64,000 nt of DNA from an uncultured Collinsella sp. (GTDB taxonomy: Bacteria > Actinomycetota > Coriobacteriia > Coriobacteriales > Coriobacteriaceae). Positions 8,853 through 18,767 of the stretch are shown piece after piece; the stretch's first letter is position 1, and every line of letters begins with the position of its first letter. The stretch spans positions 164,347 through 228,346 of the forward strand of contig CAKULD010000005.1 in the NCBI GenBank assembly GCA_934667065.1, given 5' to 3'. The notes beneath the pieces are model-generated. The model had not been told where the DNA came from and did no database searches. It was given only the letters and a program-made list of their open reading frames with translations. The translations under genes and the position numbers were made by a program.

Positions 8853-10190
8853 CTATGAACGGTCGCCTCCAAACAGGTCGGAACGCGTGGCCAAGTAGGC
8901 ATCGAGGGCCTCGAGGGCGCGGTCCGCATAGGCCTGGTAACGGTCGCGCTTGCTACGGCGCTTGCCATCCTCGAGCGGCGGCACCAGGCCAAAGTTGACA
9001 TGCATGGGCTGGTAGCCCACCGTGGCGGGATCGGTCGCATAGCCCACGAGCGCACCCAGGGCGCCCACGCGAGGCAGCTCGACAGGATCCGCCCCGACAG
9101 CCTCGGCATAGGTGTTGACCGCAGCGAGCAGACCGGTCGCAACCGCTTCCATGTACCCCTCGGTGCCGGTAATCTGGCCGGCTAGGCGCACGCTCGTACC
9201 GGGCACGGCAAAGGTCCCGTCGAGCACGTGCGGCGCATCGACAAAGGTATTGCGATGCATGACGCCATAGCGGAAGAACTCGGCATTCTCCAGGCCGGGA
9301 ACCATATGGAACACGCGCTTTTGCTCGCCAAAGGTCAGATTGGTCTGGAAGCCCACCAGGTTATAGGCGGTCTTCTCCTTGTTCTCGGCGCGCAGCTGAA
9401 TCGCCGCCCAGGGACGACAGCCGGTTCGCGGGTCGGTGAGTCCGACGGGCTTCATGGCGCCAAAACGGATGGCGTCCTTGCCGGTGCGTGCGACCTCCTC
9501 GGCGGGCTGACAGGCCTGGAACAGGTCACCGCCCTCAAAGTCCTTGAGCACCACGCGGTCTGCCGTGGTGAGCGCCTCGATAAAGGCCTCGTACTCCTCC
9601 TTGTTGAGCGGGGCGTTAAGATAATCGCCACTCCCCTGCTCCTCGTAGCGCGACTGCGAGAACAGCACGTCCATGTCGAGCGTGGAGGCATCGACAATCG
9701 GGGCCGCCGCGTCAAAGAACGCCAGGGCGTCGCCACCGACAAGCATCATGACTTCCTCGCTCAACGCCGGCGAGCACAAGGGGCCCGCGGCAATGACCAC
9801 ATGGCCCTCGGGAATCTGCGTGACCTCGCCGTGACCGACTTCGATATTGGGTCGGGCGGCAACCTCGGCCTCGACAAGCTCGGAAAACTTGACGCGGTCG
9901 ACCGCCAGGGCGCCGCCGGCGGGAACGGCAGCACGATGGGCGCAATCGAGCAGCACCGATCCCATGCGCTCAAGCTCGGCCTTCAGCAAGCCGGCAGCAG
10001 AGTCCGGGCGGGTCGACTTAAACGAATTGGAGCAGACGAGCTCCGCCAAGTGATCGGTATGGTGGGCAGGAGAACTCACCTGAGGGCGCATCTCGCACAG
10101 CTTTACGGTGAACCCGCGATCTGCCAGCTGAATCGCGCATTCCGATCCCGCCAGACCGCCACCGATAACCGTCACCTGATCAAACAGCAT
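8853..10190 (-). CDS. trmFO: Methylenetetrahydrofolate--tRNA-(uracil-5-)-methyltransferase
   Basis: TrmFO is a flavoprotein that makes m5U54 in the T-loop of tRNA using methylenetetrahydrofolate. The 445-residue protein begins with the FAD-binding VIGGGLAGSECA motif and has LCEMRP, HHTDHLAELVCSNSFKS and GCRPWAAIQLRAENK. The last two are strongly conserved in TrmFO and distinguish it from GidA/MnmG. I start it at ATG 10190, preceded by AAAGG at 9-10 bases; the frame stays open for another 113 codons upstream but that part overlaps dprA and has no protein-like composition. It lies between dprA and xerC. The topA gene that often separates dprA and trmFO is absent here. Confidence 0.95.
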   Translation of the reverse strand: MLFDQVTVIGGGLAGSECAIQLADRGFTVKLCEMRPQVSSPAHHTDHLAELVCSNSFKSTRPDSAAGLLKAELERMGSVLLDCAHRAAVPAGGALAVDRVKFSELVEAEVAARPNIEVGHGEVTQIPEGHVVIAAGPLCSPALSEEVMMLVGGDALAFFDAAAPIVDASTLDMDVLFSQSRYEEQGSGDYLNAPLNKEEYEAFIEALTTADRVVLKDFEGGDLFQACQPAEEVARTGKDAIRFGAMKPVGLTDPRTGCRPWAAIQLRAENKEKTAYNLVGFQTNLTFGEQKRVFHMVPGLENAEFFRYGVMHRNTFVDAPHVLDGTFAVPGTSVRLAGQITGTEGYMEAVATGLLAAVNTYAEAVGADPVELPRVGALGALVGYATDPATVGYQPMHVNFGLVPPLEDGKRRSKRDRYQAYADRALEALDAYLATRSDLFGGDRS

Positions 10191-10204
10191 CTGCAAACAC
10201 CTTT

Positions 10205-11140
10205 CTAATTGACACGCTTTCCATTGTGACCGAAGGGCGTCTGAGCGTGAAGCGCAAACTTTGAGGGCGCATACCTTCCATCCATCATGCGTTCGATGAG
10301 GCCCTCGAGCTCCAGCGAGCCCAAGAGCTTGAGCACGCCGACGGCATCGAGCGAGACGAGCGCGGCAATGTCGTCGACCTTGAGCGGCGACGCGATGAGC
10401 GCGTGCATCACGGTATGCTGCATCGGATCCAGATCGGCGATGCCGGGAGCATCGGGGCGCGAGTAACGCAAGGTGCCGTAGATGCGCGAGATGGCCATTT
10501 CGATGGACTCTTCGTCCACGATGCAGCACGCTCCATTGGCGATGAGGTAATTGGTGCCGCGCGACTCGGGCGACAGGATGGAACCCGGCACCGCGAGCAG
10601 TTCGCGTCCCAGGTCCATAGCGGCCTCGGCCGTCGAGAACGTACCCGAGGGCATGCCCGCCTCAGAAACAAAGAGTGCCTGCGACAGCGCGGCGATGATG
10701 CGATTACGCCGCGGAAAGGCAAACTTGCGAGGACCCATGCCCCACGGCGAGATCGACACGACCGCACCGCCCGTATCGAGCGTACGCGTGATAAGACCGG
10801 CGCTTGAGCGCGGATAGACCACATCGGCGCCTGTCCCCAGCACCACAACGTGTTTGCCGCCGGCATTGACTGCAGCCCAACCCGACGCCTGGTCGCAGCC
10901 GACGGCACCGCCCGAAACCACCGTCACCCCCGCCTCAACCGCCACCTTGGCCGCAAGTTCTGCCACAGCGAGACCGTACGGCGACGCCTTGCGCGCGCCG
11001 ATGATGGAGAGCGCAGGCGTCGATAACACGGCAGGGTCGCCACGAACGTAGAGGGTCTCGGGCACATCCGAAAGCTCCAGAACGGTCTTGGGATACAACG
11101 CATCACCGGGATGCAACTCGAAGATCCCCTCTGCCATCAT
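10205..11140 (-). CDS. dprA: DNA-processing protein DprA
   Basis: DprA binds incoming single-stranded DNA and loads RecA during transformation. The 311-residue protein has the Rossmann-like core with SIIGARKASPYG near residue 70, VSGGAVGCDQASGWAAV, and KFAFPRRNRIIAALSQALFVSEAG, followed by PGSILSPESRGTNYLI. A C-terminal winged-helix region (about 250-311) is present. The ATG at 11140 overlaps the comM stop as ATGA, with GGAGG 5 bases upstream, so the start is firm. comM and dprA together suggest competence capacity, but both genes are also widespread in bacteria not known to be transformable. Confidence 0.94.
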   Translation of the reverse strand: MMAEGIFELHPGDALYPKTVLELSDVPETLYVRGDPAVLSTPALSIIGARKASPYGLAVAELAAKVAVEAGVTVVSGGAVGCDQASGWAAVNAGGKHVVVLGTGADVVYPRSSAGLITRTLDTGGAVVSISPWGMGPRKFAFPRRNRIIAALSQALFVSEAGMPSGTFSTAEAAMDLGRELLAVPGSILSPESRGTNYLIANGACCIVDEESIEMAISRIYGTLRYSRPDAPGIADLDPMQHTVMHALIASPLKVDDIAALVSLDAVGVLKLLGSLELEGLIERMMDGRYAPSKFALHAQTPFGHNGKRVN

Positions 11141-12660
11141 TGGTCCCTCCTTCCCTGATACATCGCCGCCTCGAGCACGTGGTCCTGCGTCACCTGCTCG
11201 CTCTCGGCGACATCGGCAATCGTCCGCGCGATGCGCACCAGACGCACGATGCCGCGACCCGTGAGATGCGTGCGCTTCGACAGGCCGAGCACGCACTTCT
11301 CCGCAGCCTCGTCGAGCGCAAAGGTCGATACGACGCCGTCAATCGACCGCGACTCATCGTCCTCGGCCTCGGCGTCCGCATCGTCCATATGTGACTCGCG
11401 CCAGGCACGGAAGGCTCGGCCGCGTACAACGTAATCACGCAAATCGGCCGATGACATGCCCTCGGCGCCCTCGATAATCACCTGGGGGTCGGGACGGGTC
11501 ACGTCGAGCATCATGTCGATACGGTCGGCCAAAGGACCGCGTAACTTAGCCCGATAGCGTTCGACCATCGAGGCGGAGCAGCGACACGGCACTTCGCGAT
11601 CACCCAAAAAGCCGCAGGGGCAGGGATTGCTCGCGGCCAGCAGCTGAAAGCGCGATGGGAAGGTAAAGGCCCCGTCAACGCGCACGATCTTCACATAGCC
11701 GCGCTCGATGGGCTGACGCAGCGTCTGCAGCACGCCGGTGGGAAACTCGGCGAGCTCATCCAAAAAGAGCACACCGCCATGAGCCAGGCTGATCTCGCCC
11801 GGATGCACCGGACGTCCGCCACCAATGAGGCCGGCAGTCGAAATGCTGTGGTGTGGGCTGCGGAACGGCCGATGCCCCGCCAGTAGCTCATCGATGTTTT
11901 CGCCCAAGACCGAATGGATGCACAGCGCCTCCTGCTGATCCTCAACAGAAAGCTCGGGCAAAATACCGGTCATGCGTCGTGCAAGCATCGTCTTGCCCGA
12001 CCCCGGGGACCCAATCATGAGCAAGCCGAGTTCTCCTGCCGCCGCAAGCGCCATGCCGCGCTTGGCGACCTCCTGCCCCAGCACGTCGGCATAATCGAGT
12101 TCGGGCTCAAACCCAGCCTCGACGCCCTCAGAATCCAGATAATGCCGCGCGGCATCTCCCATGCCGTGGGCAAGTTGCGAGAGATGATCGATAAAGCCAC
12201 AGTCCACGCCCGCGAGCGGCACATGCTGATCTGACCTGCCCGCGATAAAGGAAAGCCCCATATCGCGCGCGAGCAGCTGGAACGCCACCTCGCCCTTGAC
12301 GGGCAACACCGTACCGTCCAGCCCAAGTTCACCCGCGATAAGGCAACGATCAAGGTTGTCGCGGGGAATCTGCCCATCGGCCGCCAGCACCGCGATGGCG
12401 ATGGGCAGGTCAAAGCCGCTGCCGGTTTTACGGATGTCGCCGGGTGCCAGGTTGACGGTAATGCCCGACCGAGGAATCTCGAAGCCTGCCGAGCGCATGG
12501 CACAGCGAATACGCCCGCGCGATTCCATCACCTCCATACTCGGGATACCGAGCATCTGAATGCCCGGGATGCCACCGGCAAGCGAAACCTCGACGGTTAC
12601 GGGAATTGCCTCGACGCCGCGGATACAGGCCGCGTGAACGGCAAAAGTATCGAACGCCAT
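11137..12660 (-). CDS. comM: YifB/ComM family Mg-chelatase-like AAA ATPase
   Basis: ComM is a hexameric helicase that promotes branch migration during natural transformation. The 507-residue protein has the N-terminal S5-like ChlI domain (about 15-140), then an AAA core with Walker A GSPGSGKTMLARR, Walker B GGVLFLDELAEF and the Mg-chelatase signature NPCPCGFLGD, with Cys-rich zinc-like residues around CRCSA. A C-terminal helical lid follows. The start is ATG 12660, overlapping the yraN stop (TGATG); the five upstream in-frame codons are part of yraN. The yraN-comM-dprA order is conserved in many bacteria. Confidence 0.94.
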   Translation of the reverse strand: MAFDTFAVHAACIRGVEAIPVTVEVSLAGGIPGIQMLGIPSMEVMESRGRIRCAMRSAGFEIPRSGITVNLAPGDIRKTGSGFDLPIAIAVLAADGQIPRDNLDRCLIAGELGLDGTVLPVKGEVAFQLLARDMGLSFIAGRSDQHVPLAGVDCGFIDHLSQLAHGMGDAARHYLDSEGVEAGFEPELDYADVLGQEVAKRGMALAAAGELGLLMIGSPGSGKTMLARRMTGILPELSVEDQQEALCIHSVLGENIDELLAGHRPFRSPHHSISTAGLIGGGRPVHPGEISLAHGGVLFLDELAEFPTGVLQTLRQPIERGYVKIVRVDGAFTFPSRFQLLAASNPCPCGFLGDREVPCRCSASMVERYRAKLRGPLADRIDMMLDVTRPDPQVIIEGAEGMSSADLRDYVVRGRAFRAWRESHMDDADAEAEDDESRSIDGVVSTFALDEAAEKCVLGLSKRTHLTGRGIVRLVRIARTIADVAESEQVTQDHVLEAAMYQGRRDQ

Positions 12661-13145
12661 CACGACACCTGCCAATCGAACGCGTTGTACTGGTGCTCGA
12701 TCTCGGCGATATGCCCACCACGGATGGTCACGCCAACGGCATCAAAACGAATCGCCTTAAGCGGATAGTGCTCCATCAAATAACAGCCCGCGATGCGGCG
12801 ATAGCGGCGTTGCTTTTGAGCATCCACGGCCTCCTCGGGAAAGACCCGCGTGGCGCAATCCAGAGCGACGCGCCTGGTCTTGACCTCGGCCATCACCACG
12901 ACATCATCGAGCTCGTCGAGCAACACCAGATCGGCCTCGCCCTCGGCGCATCGATAGCCCTGCTCAAGCAAGGTATAGCCCCGCTCGTTAAAGTAGTCGA
13001 TAGTAATGAGCTCACCCAACATGCCAAGTTCGCGAGGACTGAGTTCCTTGATAAATTCGGGCGTAATCGACCCGCAATCGAGCTCGCCGTCTTCCCAACG
13101 CTCCTTGAGTTGCTGCGTCTTGCTCTTTTTGCTCGCGGCACACAT
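12660..13145 (-). CDS. yraN: YraN/UPF0102 family endonuclease-like protein
   Basis: UPF0102 proteins have a restriction-endonuclease-like fold of unknown role and are regularly encoded next to comM and rnhB. The 161-residue protein has the family core from about residue 45: LGELITIDYFNERGYTLLEQ, then EADLVLLDELDDVVVMAEVKTRR, where Glu, Asp and EVK form the nuclease-like triad. An N-terminal extension of about 40 charged residues (KKSKTQQLKERWEDGELDC) precedes it and is absent from the typical 120-residue protein. The ATG at 13145 has AAGGAG 5-6 bases upstream. Nuclease activity is inferred from the fold only. Confidence 0.88.
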   Translation of the reverse strand: MCAASKKSKTQQLKERWEDGELDCGSITPEFIKELSPRELGMLGELITIDYFNERGYTLLEQGYRCAEGEADLVLLDELDDVVVMAEVKTRRVALDCATRVFPEEAVDAQKQRRYRRIAGCYLMEHYPLKAIRFDAVGVTIRGGHIAEIEHQYNAFDWQVS

Positions 13146-13243
13146 GGGGTCTCCTTTCCCGCACACTGCATTGCCCCGATGATGAGGGCACCTTTCATGC
13201 GGGTAAGTACCGGAAACAAACCAAACGCTGACCAAATACCGAC

Positions 13244-13285
13244 AAAAAACGGGCCGCGCGCAACAATCACGTTGCACACGGCCCG
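13244..13285 (-). terminator. Rho-independent terminator after rnhB
   Basis: CGGGCCG (13250-13256) pairs with CGGCCCG (13279-13285), and an inner GCAAC/GTTGC stem closes a 7-base loop. On the minus strand the stem is followed by TTTTTT (13249-13244). It lies 50 bases past the rnhB stop and separates rnhB from yraN. The rest of the 189-base gap shows no convincing promoter. Confidence 0.92.
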
Positions 13286-13334
13286 CTACCAGCAGGTTTA
13301 TAAAACGCCAGAGGTCCCCGTCTCCACAATTGGC

Positions 13335-14123
13335 CTAGAAAAGGCGCTCGGTCTGCAGAAAGTTTCCGCAAAAGCTCACGCGATGCAGCGGACAAAGTCC
13401 ATGTTTGCGAATCGCCTCGATGTGCTCGGGGCTTGCGTAGCCCTTTGACTCGGCCAGATGATACTCGGGATACTCGGCATCGTACTCGACCATCATCTCG
13501 TCACGCGTGACCTTGGCCATAATGGAGGCGGCGGCGATGCAGGCGATCTTGGCATCGCCCTTCACCACGTCGCGCTCGTTGGGAACGGCGCCCAAGGGAT
13601 TGCCGTCCATAAGCACGCAATCGGGATCGAGCCCCGTATCGGCCACAGCGCCCGCGACGGCGGCGCGGATGGCGCGGGCCATACCCATATCATCGATATC
13701 CGCAGGAGCGATATGGCAAAAACCGATCGCGGTCGCCACCTCGGAAATCTTCACCGAGAGCAACTCACGGCGCGCAGGCGTGAGCTTTTTGGAATCATTG
13801 ATGCCCCAAACGCGCGGCTCCATGGGAAGGCACACGGCGCACACCGTCAGTGGACCGGCCACCGAGCCGCGACCCACCTCGTCGACACCCACGACCACGC
13901 CATCGCCACCGAGTTCGTGCATAAGCTCATACATGCCGTTGACGCGCTCGCGCTCGGCAAGCTCCTTGGCATGGCGCTTAAGGGCACGCTCACAAGCTTT
14001 AATTACCTGCTGGCGCGGATCCTCGCGATAGTGCTCCACGAGGGCGGGAATCTCCTCGAACGTGGCGCTCGCCAACTCGCCGGCAACCTGCGAAGCCGAA
14101 ACCGAGCTCGTCATGTTGGCCAT
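13335..14123 (-). CDS. rnhB: Ribonuclease HII
   Basis: RNase HII cleaves RNA in RNA-DNA hybrids and removes single ribonucleotides from DNA. The 262-residue protein has the catalytic GVDEVGRGSVAGP segment (Asp-Glu) near residue 85, LTPARRELL, the second Asp in VLMDGNPLG, and KVTRDEMM with the final Asp. A helical N-terminal extension of about 70 residues precedes the catalytic core, as in B. subtilis RnhB. I start it at ATG 14123 with AAGGAGG 6-8 bases upstream. It follows rplS after a terminator, the common rplS-rnhB order. Confidence 0.94.
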   Translation of the reverse strand: MANMTSSVSASQVAGELASATFEEIPALVEHYREDPRQQVIKACERALKRHAKELAERERVNGMYELMHELGGDGVVVGVDEVGRGSVAGPLTVCAVCLPMEPRVWGINDSKKLTPARRELLSVKISEVATAIGFCHIAPADIDDMGMARAIRAAVAGAVADTGLDPDCVLMDGNPLGAVPNERDVVKGDAKIACIAAASIMAKVTRDEMMVEYDAEYPEYHLAESKGYASPEHIEAIRKHGLCPLHRVSFCGNFLQTERLF

Positions 14124-14152
14124 ACCAGGCCCTCCTTGCATGCAAATCAGAT

Positions 14153-14180
14153 AAAAAGAAGGGCCACCCGAAGGTGACCC
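14153..14180 (-). terminator. Rho-independent terminator after rplS
   Basis: An 8-bp stem with a stable TTCG loop (14161-14168 with 14173-14180, one G-T pair) is followed on the minus strand by TTCTTTTT. It lies 36 bases past the rplS stop and just before rnhB, so rnhB probably relies on readthrough. Confidence 0.85.
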
Positions 14181-14216
14181 TTGTGTCCAAACGAGTGGAC
14201 AGACGCTGCGATCTTC

Positions 14217-14558
14217 TTAGCGCTTCTCGGGGATGCGAGCAGCCTTGCCCACCTTGTCGCGGAGGTAGTACAGCTTGGCGCGACGGACGCGACCATGACG
14301 GACGACCTCGAGCTTGGCGATCTTGGGGCTGTGAAGCGGGAAGGTACGCTCAACACCGACACCGAAGGAAATCTTGCGGACGGTGAAGGTCTCACGGGCA
14401 CCGGCGCCGGCCATGCGGATGACGTCGCCCTGGAAGACCTGGATGCGCTCGCGGTCGCCTTCCTTAATGCGGTAGTGAACCTTGACGTTGTCGGCGACGC
14501 GAACCTGAGGAATGTCCTCGCGGATCTGCTGACGCTCGATTGCGCGGATGTAATCCAT
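14217..14558 (-). CDS. rplS: 50S ribosomal protein L19
   Basis: L19 sits at the 30S-50S interface near bridge B8. The 113-residue protein has the expected length and motifs: [42 protein letters not shown], and [15 protein letters not shown] with a basic C-terminus. The ATG at 14558 has AAGGA 6-7 bases upstream; an in-frame TTG two codons earlier overlaps the spacing and is less likely. In many bacteria rplS follows trmD; here it stands apart with its own promoter and terminator while trmD lies about 8 kb away. Confidence 0.97.
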   Translation of the reverse strand: MDYIRAIERQQIREDIPQVRVADNVKVHYRIKEGDRERIQVFQGDVIRMAGAGARETFTVRKISFGVGVERTFPLHSPKIAKLEVVRHGRVRRAKLYYLRDKVGKAARIPEKR

Positions 14559-14582
14559 GTGCAATTCCTTACTCTTCTAGAG

Positions 14583-14606
14583 GTGCCGTACCGCCTTGGC
14601 CGGCAC
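14583..14606 (-). promoter_or_regulatory. Stem-loop in the rplS leader
   Basis: GTGCCG (14583-14588) pairs with CGGCAC (14601-14606) around a 12-base loop that itself has a short GCC/GGC pairing. It lies 25 bases before the rplS start in the short leader. Autogenous control of L19 through this hairpin is only a possibility. Confidence 0.35.
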
Positions 14607-14627
14607 GTAGTTGAACAAACGTATTCG

Positions 14628-14655
14628 AGTATACACGCGCAGGTTTGCGCTGCAA
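14628..14655 (-). promoter_or_regulatory. Promoter of rplS
   Basis: On the minus strand TTGCAG (14655-14650) and TATACT (14633-14628) are 16 bases apart, about 70 bases before the rplS ATG. The position fits a dedicated rplS promoter. Confidence 0.65.
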
Positions 14656-14701
14656 GAACTATTTTTGGCGCAGCCAAAAAGACAAAACCCGCACATGATA
14701 A

Positions 14702-14729
14702 CCGCCCGCCTCACGAATGAGACGGGCGG
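14702..14729 (-). terminator. Strong stem-loop downstream of ppdK
   Basis: A 12-bp stem (14702-14713 with 14718-14729, one G-T pair) is closed by a TTCG tetraloop, 39 bases past the ppdK stop. No T-run follows, so it may be a rho-independent terminator with a poor tail or a 3' stabilising hairpin. Confidence 0.6.
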
Positions 14730-14768
14730 CATGAAGGGGGGCTACACTAGACGTCGATGTGCGGGGCG

Positions 14769-17519
<2,751 letters not shown>

Positions 17520-17729
17520 GATACTTCCCCTTCTATGTGTTCGCACACACGACCGTGGTAACGAATCGACCCGCCGGATGCAGGCCGTGAGGGAACTATA
17601 CGGCGGGTTTTGGGCGGGCATGAGCAGAGGCTGCGCGGTTTGGTAAACGTGCTAAAACTGGCGGTAAACGGTAGGTAAAGGTGGTTACCTTATGAAGATA
17701 CCACTACAACGTAATTGCAGGTCAAAAGC

Positions 17730-17757
17730 GGTATAAACTGCTAAAACGCTTTAGCAA
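17730..17757 (-). promoter_or_regulatory. Predicted ppdK promoter with an operator in the spacer
   Basis: On the minus strand TTGCTA (17757-17752) and TATACC (17735-17730) are 16 bases apart. The palindrome GCTAAAACGCTTTAGC (17740-17755; 7 of 8 pairs match, central CG) fills the spacer and covers part of the -35 box. Its size, symmetry and central CG resemble LacI-family operators, and its placement fits repression. The leader to the GTG would be about 200 bases. Confidence 0.5.
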
Positions 17758-17810
17758 ATAGGCGAATAAAATTTGATATTGAACGTTGCGAAAATGCTCA
17801 ATTGCCAGGT

Positions 17811-17839
17811 GGGACAAATCTATCAGTAGTATTTGTCCC
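17811..17839. repeat. Inverted repeat GGGACAAAT...ATTTGTCCC
   Basis: Two perfect 9-base arms (17811-17819 and 17831-17839) flank an 11-base loop, 28 bases past the ppsR stop. On its right side it continues as GTCCCAAAAAGACT (17835-17848), which is also the outer part of the long element at 51484-51598. Possible roles are transcription end, operator, or a remnant of a repeat family. Confidence 0.6.
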
Positions 17840-17866
17840 AAAAAGACTGCTCAGCGATTACTGCTG

Positions 17867-18733
17867 TTATGCGCGGCGAGCGGCTCGGCGGGCCCTTGCT
17901 TCTTGGATCTCCTCGAGGTGAGCGATGATCTCGGAGGCGCTCTCCTCGATCGCCTTGCCGTCGGTACGCACTACAAAGCAACCCAGGCGCTTCATGAGAG
18001 CACGAGCCTCCTCGAGCTCGCCACGCACACTCTCGGGCTCGGCGTAGGAACCGGCGACGGCGCGGGCGTAGTCATCGCCCAGGCGGCTATCGCGAATTTC
18101 GGAAATCACATCGACGGTCGAAATCAGGCCGAACAGGCGCATCGGGTCGACCTCGTAAATCGACTTGGGCGGCTCCATACCGTGCGCCAGCGGAACGTTG
18201 GCGACCTTGTAACCCTGGTAGGCCAAATACATCGAAAGCGGTGTCTTGGATGTACGCGACACACCCAGCAGCACGATATCGGCACCCGACAGATCATCGC
18301 AGCCACGTCCGTCATCGTGCTCGACAAAGTACTCCATGGCCTCGATGCGGTGGAAGTACCGGTCGTCTGTCTTATGGATTACACCGGCCACACCTTTGGG
18401 CGGCACACCAATAAGCGACGACAGCACCGCAAGCGTCGGGCCGATCAGGTCGACCGAGCGAATATGCAGCATACCCAAGTAGTCGAGCACGCGGGCACGA
18501 AGCGCCGGGTCGACGATGGTGTGGAACACGGCGATATCGCGATGGTCCGCATCCACACGCGGACCGACAAACGACTCCACCTGCTCCACCGAGGTCACCT
18601 TGGGCAGGCGCAATACACGAAAAGCCCCTTCATCAAATTGCCCGGACGCCGCAAGCACCACCTCGCAAGCGGTATCTCCGAGCGAGTCGGAGATAACGAT
18701 GACGGTGGGACGAACGGTGACCGGGCAATCCAT
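17867..18733 (-). CDS. ppsR: Pyruvate, phosphate dikinase regulatory protein (DUF299 kinase/phosphorylase)
   Basis: DUF299 proteins are bifunctional: they inactivate PPDK (or PEP synthase) by ADP-dependent Thr phosphorylation and reactivate it by phosphate-dependent dephosphorylation. The 288-residue protein has the N-terminal VIVISDSLGDTACEV motif, the P-loop-like LLGVSRTSKTPLSMYLA near residue 155, and KVANVPLAHGMEPP. The neighbouring ppdK makes the PDRP assignment more likely than the PEP-synthase form. The ATG has AAGGAG 6 bases upstream. It follows glyS by 34 bases, an arrangement (glyQ-glyS-ppsR-ppdK) also seen in Firmicutes. Confidence 0.92.
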   Translation of the reverse strand: MDCPVTVRPTVIVISDSLGDTACEVVLAASGQFDEGAFRVLRLPKVTSVEQVESFVGPRVDADHRDIAVFHTIVDPALRARVLDYLGMLHIRSVDLIGPTLAVLSSLIGVPPKGVAGVIHKTDDRYFHRIEAMEYFVEHDDGRGCDDLSGADIVLLGVSRTSKTPLSMYLAYQGYKVANVPLAHGMEPPKSIYEVDPMRLFGLISTVDVISEIRDSRLGDDYARAVAGSYAEPESVRGELEEARALMKRLGCFVVRTDGKAIEESASEIIAHLEEIQEARARRAARRA

Positions 18734-18767
18734 GCGGGGCTCCTTTTGCGCTTACGCGCAGGCTAGC

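Larger units (their letters stand above)
17520..17866 (-). promoter_or_regulatory. 347-base control region between ppsR and ppdK
   Basis: This gene-free stretch is markedly richer in A and T than its neighbours between about 17640 and 17860. It holds a predicted promoter (17730-17757), an operator-like palindrome inside that promoter, three phased GGTAAA repeats (17642-17679), a GGTAA/TTACC inverted repeat ending at 17689, an 8-bp stem in the ppdK leader (17569-17576 with 17601-17608), and an inverted repeat near ppsR (17811-17839). It shows no convincing small gene. The combination suggests ppdK is separately and tightly regulated. Confidence 0.6.

Noticed and set aside
10191..10529. In-frame upstream extension of trmFO by 113 codons
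   Set aside because: It overlaps the end of dprA, is Arg/His-rich without pattern, and the ATG at 10190 has a binding site directly before the conserved FAD motif.
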